Source: an uncultured Prevotellaceae bacterium (GTDB lineage Bacteria; Bacteroidota; Bacteroidia; Bacteroidales; Bacteroidaceae). Taken from it: a stretch of 7,827 nucleotides of DNA. Below are positions 1 through 6,328 of this stretch, in pieces; positions within the stretch are counted from its first letter, which is position 1; every line of letters begins with the position of its first letter. The notes beneath the pieces were generated by a model. The model made no database searches and was not told the DNA's origin. It worked only from the letters and a program-made list of their open reading frames with translations. The stretch covers positions 1 through 7,827 of the forward strand of contig CAMPCG010000132.1 of assembly GCA_946644025.1 (NCBI GenBank), read 5' to 3'. Made by a program: the position numbers and the translations under genes.

Positions 1-60
1 GTCGATGATGCTGGCAATGTCGGCCACGTCTACGGTGCCGTCGGCGTTGACGTCGCCCTT
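1..60 (-). other. Dockerin type I-like segment at the C-terminus of the PL11 lyase (partial)
   Basis: Translated on the minus strand, codons 728-747 of the lyase read KGDVNADGTVDVADIASIID. This has the D-x-N-x-D-G-x-V-D-x-x-D spacing of a calcium-binding dockerin repeat (an F-hand-like loop and its helix). A second repeat and the protein end are expected just left of the window. True cellulosomes are not known in Bacteroidales. These segments are common there on exported enzymes, and their partner or purpose is not settled. The call rests on the motif alone. Confidence 0.75.
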
Positions 61-2241
61 CAGCGTCTGGGGCTCCTTTCCCCAGCCGTTGGCCTTGGCG
101 AAGGCTTCCCATATCTCGGCGTCGGTCAGCTCGCTGCCCATGTAGAAGCCCACGTTGGTAGGCTGGTTGTAGCCCACCTGCTCGTGTATGCACTGCATGA
201 AGTAGGTGTGGTCGAGCATAAGCCAGGGAACGCGGTGCGTGGTGGGGTACCAGGTGGTGAAGAGCTTGAGGTTGCTGAGTTTGGTGACGTCGGGCACGAT
301 GACCTCCTCGCGCCAGTCGCCGAGCATGTCGCCGTACCATCCGGGATTAGACTTCGTCGAGTTGTTGAACGAGATGTCGAAGCGATATATGGTGAAGGTG
401 CGCCCGTGGCTGAAGCTGTTGATGATGCCCTCGTTGATCATCTGGCGGTTGAGGTATCCGTCGAACCAGATGCCGGCATTGGCCGAGTCCTCCTTCTTGC
501 GTGTGCCGTCGGTGGCGTTCAGGGGCTGTCCGTCCTGGGTGAAGAGCTCGTTGCCATATTTCCAGAACTCGCATCCGGGCGAGGCGGGGTCCACGTCGGC
601 CACCATGCAGCGTCCCTGGTCGTTGTCCTGTGCCGCCACGATGCTCCAGATGGTGCTGCCCGTCTTGGCGTCGTGCAGTGCCACCTCGGTCTTGCCGTTC
701 TCCAGGCAGTGGTAGACCTGCAGCCCGTCGTAGTCTTTCTGGAACACGCCCACGTGGTTGGCGTCGCCATGTCCCAGCCCGGTGGTCCACAGGCCGGTGC
801 CGTCGTTGTCCCATGCACACGAGCCGTACATCACCTCGTCGAGTCCGTCGCCGTCGAGGTCGGCCACGTTGAAGGCATGGTTGCCCTGTTTGGCGTATGC
901 GCTGTTCAGCTTGCCGTCCTTGTTCGTGTCCTTTCCCCCAGCCTGGTCGGTGTCCAGCTTCCACAGGTGCGTCAGCGTAGCGTCGAACTGCTTCGTCTCG
1001 GGCGACTTGATGCCTCCGGTGGAATAGAACCCGGCAGTGGGTGTGCGGTCATACTGCCAGCCCTCGACGATGGTGCGTCCGTAGACGCCGCGGCCGAGGA
1101 ACACCTGCATACCCCTTCCCTCGCGGAACTTGGCCACGCCCAGTCGCAGGGAGTTGGCCAGCTTCCACTGGTATTTCTTTTCGCGGGGGTCCCACTTCCA
1201 GTCGTTGGCCTCCCAGTTCTTGGCCCACTCTGCGGGCGACTGTCCTTCGGGAGCGCGTGCGATGAAGTTGGCGCGTGCCAGCTCGCGGCCCGTCTTTCCG
1301 TCGATGACGCTGAAGAACTCCGGTCCGCCGTAGCCCTTGGGGCCGTCGCCGGTGTAGTGACCCGCTGGCCAGATGCTGCGGTAGTCCACCCTGCCGTCGC
1401 CGTCGGTGTCGGGAATCTCGTAGCCGTCGCCGAAGACGGTGCCCTCTCCGGTCTTCGTCACCACCTCGGCACAGCCGTCGCCGTCGAGGTCGGCCACGGC
1501 GAAGTTGATGCTGTTGCCGGCAATGATGTTGGGCCCCGACTTGACGCGCCAGAGCAGGGTGCCGTCGAGCCGGTAGGCATCGAATATGGCGATGTGGCGA
1601 GCCCTCGGGTCGCTGTCGCCGGCGCCCTCGCTGGTGCCTTTCACGGAGCCGTCGCTATTATAATAGGTGAGCAGCCGCTTCACGACAATCTCCATGCGCC
1701 CGTCGCCGTCGAGGTCGCCCACGGAGCAGTCGTTGGCCTGGTACTTGAACTCATTGGGATAGTCCGAGCAGTCGTCGGTGGGCTGCAGGGGAATCTCGAT
1801 GTAGGGCAGCTTGCCCGTCATCTGCGCCTTCGGCATGGCATAGCTGCCGATGTAGTCGTCGGCCGAAGTGGCGCTGGCGTAGGTGAGGCGATACCACACG
1901 CTGTCGCCGGGGATGGTCGTCAGCGGCGCGTGCTGGTAGCAGGTGGCCTTGATGCCCTTGTTCTTCAGCTTGAAGGGGTTGTTCACGCTGGTAAACTTCA
2001 CGCCGTCGACCGAGCGCCACAGGTTGAACTCGGTGCTGTCGGTGTCGCCAGGCAGCATACGCCAGGAGACGAGCACCTTGTTGAAGTACTTGGAGTAGTC
2101 AGAGCCGCTGGTGGTGACGTTGGTGGTGTTGCATATCGAGGCCCACAGTCCGCGGTCTTTGGCCACGGCCACGGGCAGCTGGGCAAGGGCCGTCGAGAGA
2201 CTGCACGCAGCAACCGAGAGAGTTACAAATAGTTTTTTCAT
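1..2241 (-). CDS. Rhamnogalacturonan lyase, polysaccharide lyase family 11, exported, with dockerin-like C-terminus (3' end cut by window edge)
   Basis: Reading leftward from ATG at 2241, the frame stays open for 747 codons to the left edge, so the stop lies outside the window. Residues 1-20 are a type I signal peptide (MKKLFVTLSV, hydrophobic core, cleavage likely after ALA before Q21). Residues about 35-135 look like the beta-sandwich (FnIII-like) domain that precedes PL11 catalytic domains. The remainder matches the calcium-rich beta-propeller: DLDGDGR at 176-182, DLDGDG at 251-256, DTDGDG at 278-283, DTNKDG at 438-443, DLDGDG at 461-466, GDMLGDWREEVIV from 637, and YNQPTN at 691-696. PL11 enzymes cleave the rhamnose-galacturonic acid backbone of RG-I by beta-elimination. 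Residues about 729-747 (GDVNADGTVDVADIASIID) form a dockerin-type calcium loop, as seen at the C-termini of many Bacteroidales secreted enzymes. The start is 18 bp after the upstream esterase stop, so the two are probably co-transcribed. Endo versus exo action cannot be told from sequence alone. Confidence 0.93.
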   Translation of the reverse strand, partial: MKKLFVTLSVAACSLSTALAQLPVAVAKDRGLWASICNTTNVTTSGSDYSKYFNKVLVSWRMLPGDTDSTEFNLWRSVDGVKFTSVNNPFKLKNKGIKATCYQHAPLTTIPGDSVWYRLTYASATSADDYIGSYAMPKAQMTGKLPYIEIPLQPTDDCSDYPNEFKYQANDCSVGDLDGDGRMEIVVKRLLTYYNSDGSVKGTSEGAGDSDPRARHIAIFDAYRLDGTLLWRVKSGPNIIAGNSINFAVADLDGDGCAEVVTKTGEGTVFGDGYEIPDTDGDGRVDYRSIWPAGHYTGDGPKGYGGPEFFSVIDGKTGRELARANFIARAPEGQSPAEWAKNWEANDWKWDPREKKYQWKLANSLRLGVAKFREGRGMQVFLGRGVYGRTIVEGWQYDRTPTAGFYSTGGIKSPETKQFDATLTHLWKLDTDQAGGKDTNKDGKLNSAYAKQGNHAFNVADLDGDGLDEVMYGSCAWDNDGTGLWTTGLGHGDANHVGVFQKDYDGLQVYHCLENGKTEVALHDAKTGSTIWSIVAAQDNDQGRCMVADVDPASPGCEFWKYGNELFTQDGQPLNATDGTRKKEDSANAGIWFDGYLNRQMINEGIINSFSHGRTFTIYRFDISFNNSTKSNPGWYGDMLGDWREEVIVPDVTKLSNLKLFTTWYPTTHRVPWLMLDHTYFMQCIHEQVGYNQPTNVGFYMGSELTDAEIWEAFAKANGWGKEPQTLKGDVNADGTVDVADIASIID

Positions 2242-2259
2242 AACGTTAACGGGACTTAG

Positions 2260-3705
2260 CTACTGTTTGATGGCCTCGCAAACGGCCTGTGCTATGCGTG
2301 CCGCGCCTTTGTCGTTGGGGTGAATCATGTCGCTGGTCATGTCCTTCGGGTCGGTGACGACGGGGTGCAGGTCAATGAACGTCAGGTTGTTCTTCTTAGT
2401 CACGCGCTGTATGGCGGGTATCACCTCGTTGACGATGACCGAGTCGGTGATGCCCCACTTGTCGCGGAAGGGCTTGATGGGCGAGCAGAGGAATATCTGC
2501 GGCTTTGCGGCGCGCTGCATCTTCTTCGTTGGCCGTCCCTTCTTGTCGAGCACGGGCACGAGGGGCTTCAGCGTGTCAATCATGGCCTGCATGTCGGCCT
2601 CGAAGTCCTGCTTGTGGGCGTTCCAGTTATAGTCTTTCGAGTCGTTGGTGCCCAGCTTGACGACGACGATGTCGGGCCGGAAAGCCTGTGCGTCGCGCCA
2701 TGCCTGCTCCTTCATGTAGGGATGGTCGCCCTTCTGGAGCATGGTGCGCGCGCCAACGCCGTAGTTCTTCACGTAGTAGCCGTCGCCCAGGAGGCGCTGC
2801 AGCTGGGCGGGATAGCCGTTCAGCTCCTGCATGTCGATGCCCGAGCCGTGGGTGATGCTGTTGCCTATACAGGCCACGCGGATGGCGTCCTGACGCGGCG
2901 ACTTCAGCGTCTGGAGCCATTGCTGCAGGTCGGTGAGCATCTGGTCGTGGTAGGTCCAGCTGTCGCGGAAGCCGAAGCCGTGGCCGCCAGTGGGATAGAC
3001 GTAGAGGGCGCAGTTGTTGCCGGCTTTCCTCATGGCGGTGTAGTAAGGTATGGCGTTGGTGACGACGGGCACGGTGCGGTCGTCGCTGGCGGTGAGGATG
3101 ATGGCCGGCGGCGTGAGGTGGCTGCGCACGGCGTTCTGGTTGGAGAAGGCCTTGACGAGCTGCTCGTCCTTCACGCCCTCCTCACCCAGGAAGTTGTGGG
3201 CCGAGCCGCGATGACCTTCGCGGTCGTTCATCGAGATGACGGGATAGAAGAGGATGCTGAAGTTGGGCCGGCAGTCGAACTCGCTGTGGGTCGACACCGT
3301 CGAGGCCAGGTGACCTCCGGCGGAGAAGCCCATGATGCCTACATCGTAAGGGTTGACGGCCCACACGGCGGCAGAGTCGCGCACGGTGCGAATGGCCTGC
3401 TGGGCGTCGCCCATGGGCACGGTGCGGTCGCCCTTGGGCATACGGTAAGTGAGCACGAAGAAGGCAATGCCCTGACGGTTGAACCACGGTGCCCACTGGT
3501 GGCCCTCATGGTCGACGGCCAGGTGGGAATAGCCGCCGCCGGGACAGCACACCACGGCGCGGCCCGTGGGACGCTCGGGCAGGTAGGCCACCATGTTGGC
3601 CTGGCCGTCGGGCGTGATGTTCACCGTGAGCTTACGCGCCGTCTGGGCTGCGCAAAGCGAGAATTGAAAAACAAGGAGTGACAGGAAAGTTAGTAGTTTT
3701 TTCAT
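2260..3705 (-). CDS. Exported two-domain carbohydrate esterase: alpha/beta hydrolase fused to SGNH/GDSL hydrolase
   Basis: This is a 481-residue protein with a signal peptide at residues 1-20 (MKKLLTFLSLLVFQFSLCAA, cleavage likely before Q21). The Cys at 18 lacks a good lipobox, so a soluble periplasmic protein is more likely than a lipoprotein. Domain 1 (about 25-268) is an acetylxylan-esterase/BD-FAE-like alpha/beta hydrolase with oxyanion segment PGGGYS at 55-60, nucleophile Ser128 in GFSAGG, acid Asp208 or Asp209 in ASDDRTVP, and His242 in GGHGFG. Domain 2 (about 274-481) is an SGNH hydrolase with GNSIT (Ser283), Gly318, GTND (Asn354) and DMIH (Asp459, His462). Both catalytic sets look intact, so two deacylation activities are likely. 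Acetyl groups on pectin or xylan are the probable substrate; the adjacent PL11 lyase points to rhamnogalacturonan-I, by inference. The gene lies 38 bp after the AAA-ATPase stop and 18 bp before the lyase. The CAZy esterase families cannot be fixed by eye. Confidence 0.9.
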   Translation of the reverse strand: MKKLLTFLSLLVFQFSLCAAQTARKLTVNITPDGQANMVAYLPERPTGRAVVCCPGGGYSHLAVDHEGHQWAPWFNRQGIAFFVLTYRMPKGDRTVPMGDAQQAIRTVRDSAAVWAVNPYDVGIMGFSAGGHLASTVSTHSEFDCRPNFSILFYPVISMNDREGHRGSAHNFLGEEGVKDEQLVKAFSNQNAVRSHLTPPAIILTASDDRTVPVVTNAIPYYTAMRKAGNNCALYVYPTGGHGFGFRDSWTYHDQMLTDLQQWLQTLKSPRQDAIRVACIGNSITHGSGIDMQELNGYPAQLQRLLGDGYYVKNYGVGARTMLQKGDHPYMKEQAWRDAQAFRPDIVVVKLGTNDSKDYNWNAHKQDFEADMQAMIDTLKPLVPVLDKKGRPTKKMQRAAKPQIFLCSPIKPFRDKWGITDSVIVNEVIPAIQRVTKKNNLTFIDLHPVVTDPKDMTSDMIHPNDKGAARIAQAVCEAIKQ

Positions 3706-3743
3706 AGATGTAGTATTAATAGTGAATTGTTTGCTGCTTTCTC

Positions 3744-5360
3744 TTACGCCTCTTCGCTCTTCCAGCCCGTGATGTTGCGTTCCTGCTGCGAGAAGGCGAG
3801 GCCGACCTTGAAGACGGGTCGGCCGTCGAGGGCGTATTTGCGGGCGTAGCCGCGCTCGTCAATCTGCTTTAAGGCGGCCTCGACGGTGTCGTCATACTTC
3901 AGCTCCATGATGTAGATACCCTTAGGCATCTTCAGCGTCAGGTCGGCACGGCCCTTGGCACTCGGCTCCTCACAGATGAGGTCTGCACCGTATGAAACGA
4001 GCAGCGTGTAGAGCAGGGCGTGATAATAGTGTTCGTTCTCATTGCCCTGAGCCAGGTGGTAGGGTACTCCGGCATAAAACGTCTGGAGGGCCGCAATGAA
4101 CGCCGGCAGGTCGCCACTGTCGCGGAAGTCGTAATAGGCATCGAGGAACACCATGCGATTGCGGTCGTCGGGCTTGATATTTGTAATGATGCGAAAGAGG
4201 CAGTCGGCAAAGCCACGACGGACCTCCCCATTGGGCATTCCCAAGACAAACATCTTGCGGTCGGGCTGATAAGACTTGATGGTGAGGTAGCCGCTCTGAT
4301 AGAGTATGGGCAGCGGCATGTCGTAATTGTCAAATGGCAGGTCGAAGGCAGACGACGGACAGCGCACGTCTTCTAAGCTGGACAAATCCACTGGCGGCAT
4401 CTTTGAGAGCATGTCGATGAGGGCGCGCGTAGTGCCGCTCTCAAACCAGTAGTCGGAGACATCGCCCGACTTGAAGGCCTTGAACAGACTGAAAGGATTA
4501 TACATATCGTTCTTCCCCATGCCGAAGTGATAGCCGTCGTAGTTCGACTTCAGTTCAGCCAGCATCGTGTCGTAGTCCCTCCCTTGCTGCCCAGCCAGCA
4601 GCTCAATGTCGGGTCTCAGGGTGGTAGTAAGTTCCTCTTCCGAAATGCCACAAATAGTGTCGTAAGCCGACTGCATAGAAATATTCTCCAGCTGGTTCAG
4701 CTTGCTGAAGATGCCCATCTGCGAGAACTTCGATATGCCGGTGATGAAGACGAACTGCAAGTGCGAGTCCTCGCTCTTCAGCGGGCCGAAGAGATTCTGG
4801 AACCGGCGACGTGCTGCCGTGGTCTTTTCCTCATTGCCCAGGTTGTGGAGGACGAAGTTGTCGTACTCGTCGACCAGCACCACCACCTTATGACCCGTCT
4901 GCTGCTCGGCGGTGAGGATGAGGTTTATCATCCGCACATTGACATTCTTCTTGTCGGCGGGGGTGATACCATACTTCTGTTCATAGCGTGACAGCGTAAA
5001 GTCTATGAGGACGTCCAGCTGTTCCAAGTCCTCCAAATCGCCGGCACTGAAGTCAAAGCGCAGCACGGGGTGGTGCTCCCACTTCCAATCGGTCTGGGCG
5101 ATGAACAGCTGTGGCTGCTCAATGCCGTCATCGGTGGTGAACGCCTCGAACAGCTCCCGCCGCCCCTCGAACAGCATCGCCAGCGTATCGACCAGCAGCG
5201 ACTTGCCGAAGCGCCGGGGGCGGCTAAGAAAATAGGGCTTGCCCTCGGTTATCATCTTATAAACAAGTGGCGTCTTGTCCACATACACGTATCCATTGTT
5301 CCGGATGAACTCGAAACTCTGAATTCCTACAGGGTATTTGCGTTTTGCAGAAACGACCAT
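3744..5360 (-). CDS. AAA-ATPase-like protein with C-terminal PD-(D/E)XK nuclease-like domain
   Basis: This 538-residue cytoplasmic protein has no signal peptide or membrane segment. It matches the architecture of the AAA-ATPase_like family (PF09820) followed by a PD-(D/E)XK nuclease-superfamily domain (PF08011/DUF1703). The N-terminus KYPVGIQSFEFIRNNGYVYVDKT is typical of the family and supports this ATG; an in-frame stop lies shortly upstream. The P-loop RPRRFGKS (47-54) has Lys53 and Ser54 but lacks the first glycine of a classical Walker A, which is usual in this family. VVVLVDEYD (159-167) is Walker B with Asp164/Glu165, and FVFITGISKFS (203-213) resembles sensor 1. The C-terminal domain shows GRADLTL (Asp473) and IMELKY (Glu486-x-Lys488), so the nuclease-like core residues are present. 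Cellular role and substrate are not established. Bacteroidota genomes often carry several paralogues. It sits between a lipid gene and a pectin locus with no clear functional tie to either. Confidence 0.88.
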   Translation of the reverse strand: MVVSAKRKYPVGIQSFEFIRNNGYVYVDKTPLVYKMITEGKPYFLSRPRRFGKSLLVDTLAMLFEGRRELFEAFTTDDGIEQPQLFIAQTDWKWEHHPVLRFDFSAGDLEDLEQLDVLIDFTLSRYEQKYGITPADKKNVNVRMINLILTAEQQTGHKVVVLVDEYDNFVLHNLGNEEKTTAARRRFQNLFGPLKSEDSHLQFVFITGISKFSQMGIFSKLNQLENISMQSAYDTICGISEEELTTTLRPDIELLAGQQGRDYDTMLAELKSNYDGYHFGMGKNDMYNPFSLFKAFKSGDVSDYWFESGTTRALIDMLSKMPPVDLSSLEDVRCPSSAFDLPFDNYDMPLPILYQSGYLTIKSYQPDRKMFVLGMPNGEVRRGFADCLFRIITNIKPDDRNRMVFLDAYYDFRDSGDLPAFIAALQTFYAGVPYHLAQGNENEHYYHALLYTLLVSYGADLICEEPSAKGRADLTLKMPKGIYIMELKYDDTVEAALKQIDERGYARKYALDGRPVFKVGLAFSQQERNITGWKSEEA

Positions 5361-5392
5361 AGCTATTAGTGATTAACGATTTGCAGATTTAT

Positions 5393-5427
5393 AAGTCCCC
5401 TTCCTTCTGCTCCCGAGGGAGGGGCTT
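5393..5427. terminator. Spacer hairpin after the thioesterase gene, possible terminator
   Basis: AAG-CCCC-TTCC (5393-5404, one bulged T at 5396) can pair with GGGAGGGGCTT (5417-5427) across a 12-nt loop. The pairing is better in plus-strand RNA, where it runs into CTTTTA. In minus-strand RNA, the direction of the genes, one pair becomes A-C and no clear U-tract follows. A smaller alternative stem, CTCC/GGAG, lies inside. The structure abuts the thioesterase stop and fills half of the 67-bp gap. It is a weak terminator candidate only; it may instead separate or attenuate read-through. Confidence 0.35.
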
Positions 5428-6177
5428 TTAGGTGAGCCGCCACATGACCACTTTGCTGCGGGCCACCTCTACATTGCCGTCCTTGCAGATGCGGACGCAG
5501 TATTCATTGTCTCCCGTCTGCTCGCGGTAGAAGGAGAGGCGGTCGCCGGCGTGGGCCTCGGCCACGTAGGCAATCTCGAAGCGGTGGATGGCGTGGTCAC
5601 GATACCAGTCGAGGGGCCAGAGGTCGAGCACGTGCTCTATGTACTTCACGGAGTTGATGTGGCCGTTGATGTCCACGTCGTTGTAATAGGTGTCAATCTC
5701 TCGCACCAGCCCTGCCTGGTCCGACATGCGCACGCGGCCGCCCTTGTCGATGGGACAGGGCTTGTCCTTCTCTATCCACTGCTCTATGGCCCCGTCGTCG
5801 ATGGCGAAGATGTCGGTGGGCTGGCGCGTCTCGGTGTCAATCATCGCCCAGATGCTGCGGCCGAAACCATACTCCCGCCCGTCATCACCGACGACGGCGA
5901 AGTTGCGGCTGGTGAAGTAGCGCATGGCGTTCTCCACCCATGTCTCGACGTTGAACCTGGTGTACTGGCGGGGCATCTCGGTCATCTCGATGGCCAGGCG
6001 CGAGAGCACCCACGAGCGCTGCATCGCCATGAGCCGTTTCATGCCGAAGCCACGGTCGGTGCTGTGGAAGTCGGCGGCATTAAGCAAATGATTTCCCAGG
6101 TGCCCCATGAAGAGGCGACCTGAGAAATCACAATGGAAGGGTTCGGCAAGGAACTCGTATCGTCCTACTTTGTCCAT
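5428..6177 (-). CDS. Acyl-ACP thioesterase (FatA/FatB-like, double hot-dog)
   Basis: This 249-residue cytoplasmic protein matches bacterial acyl-[acyl-carrier-protein] thioesterases (PF01643) in length and pattern. These enzymes hydrolyse acyl-ACP to free fatty acid and holo-ACP. The N-terminal hot-dog (about 1-130) includes the FHCDFSGRL start and the MQRSWVLSRLAIEM helix region. The C-terminal hot-dog (about 155-249) carries DVDINGHINSVKYIEH, giving Asp169, Asn171 and His173, the positions of the catalytic Asp, Asn and His of plant FatB-type enzymes. Glu207 in YVAEAHAGD is the likely equivalent of the catalytic Glu, inferred from the alignment by eye with the plant YRREC segment. The ATG at 6177 is chosen because it gives the family's normal N-terminus. 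It lies only 13 nt from the base of the large hairpin at 6191-6322, and no strong Shine-Dalgarno is visible. Chain-length preference cannot be read from the sequence. Whether it is expressed by read-through from the peptidase gene or from its own promoter is unclear. Confidence 0.92.
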   Translation of the reverse strand: MDKVGRYEFLAEPFHCDFSGRLFMGHLGNHLLNAADFHSTDRGFGMKRLMAMQRSWVLSRLAIEMTEMPRQYTRFNVETWVENAMRYFTSRNFAVVGDDGREYGFGRSIWAMIDTETRQPTDIFAIDDGAIEQWIEKDKPCPIDKGGRVRMSDQAGLVREIDTYYNDVDINGHINSVKYIEHVLDLWPLDWYRDHAIHRFEIAYVAEAHAGDRLSFYREQTGDNEYCVRICKDGNVEVARSKVVMWRLT

Positions 6178-6190
6178 AATTCTGTTAAAA

Positions 6191-6322
6191 GGGAAGTGAA
6201 GGGGAAGTTAAAGGGGAGTGAAGGGGGAGGGAAAGGGACGATAGCTTCTGCCATGAAGGTGGCGCAAGAACTATCGTCCCTTTCACTCCCCCTTCACTCC
6301 CCCTTCACTCCCCTTGCACTCC
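6191..6322. repeat. Long inverted repeat (about 52-bp arms) built from short G/C-rich tandem repeats
   Basis: The core arms 6213-6244 and 6271-6302 are complementary at 31 of 32 positions. Pairing continues outward to about 6191 and 6322 with a few mismatches and single-base bulges. The 26-nt centre can pair further (CTTCTGCC at 6245-6252 with GGCGCAAG at 6261-6268, one mismatch), leaving an apical loop of about 8 nt. The right arm is made of CACTCCCCCTT (6284-6294), an identical copy (6295-6305), CACTCCCCTTG (6306-6316) and a partial CACTCC. The left arm holds a degenerate reverse-complement series. AT-rich flanks give four-T runs on both outgoing strands (TTTTAACAG leftward, ATTTTATT rightward). 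The element fills the spacer between the peptidase stop and thioesterase start. It may be a bidirectional terminator, an RNA-stability element or a dispersed genomic repeat; the sequence alone does not decide. Confidence 0.9.
6284..6322. repeat. 11-bp tandem repeat, about 3.5 copies
   Basis: Two identical units CACTCCCCCTT are followed by one variant CACTCCCCTTG and a half unit CACTCC. They form the right arm of the large hairpin. The complementary arm at 6191-6234 shows the same rhythm, GGGGAGTGAA-like, but with more divergence (GGGGAAGTTAAA, GGGGAGTGAA, GGGGGAGGGAAA). Slippage of such units could change arm length between strains. Confidence 0.85.
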
Positions 6323-6328
6323 ATTTTA

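Noticed and set aside
184..2232. A 682-codon open frame on the plus strand opposite the PL11 lyase
   Set aside because: It is a mirror of the lyase reading frame. GC-rich codons on the minus strand leave few stops on the opposite strand, and the protein is a low-complexity Val/Ala/Gly/His-rich string with no recognisable domain.
2320..3681. A 453-codon open frame on the plus strand opposite the double esterase
   Set aside because: It has the same cause: its composition (Val, Gly, His, Ala) is that of an antisense shadow, while the minus-strand frame has a signal peptide and two full catalytic sets.
3716..5389. Loosely similar AT-rich leaders on both sides of the AAA-ATPase gene (AATAGTGA...TTTGC at 3718-3734 and ATTAGTGA...TTTGC at 5365-5383)
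   Set aside because: The match is short, gapped and in low-complexity upstream DNA. It is not good enough to call target-site duplication or element ends.
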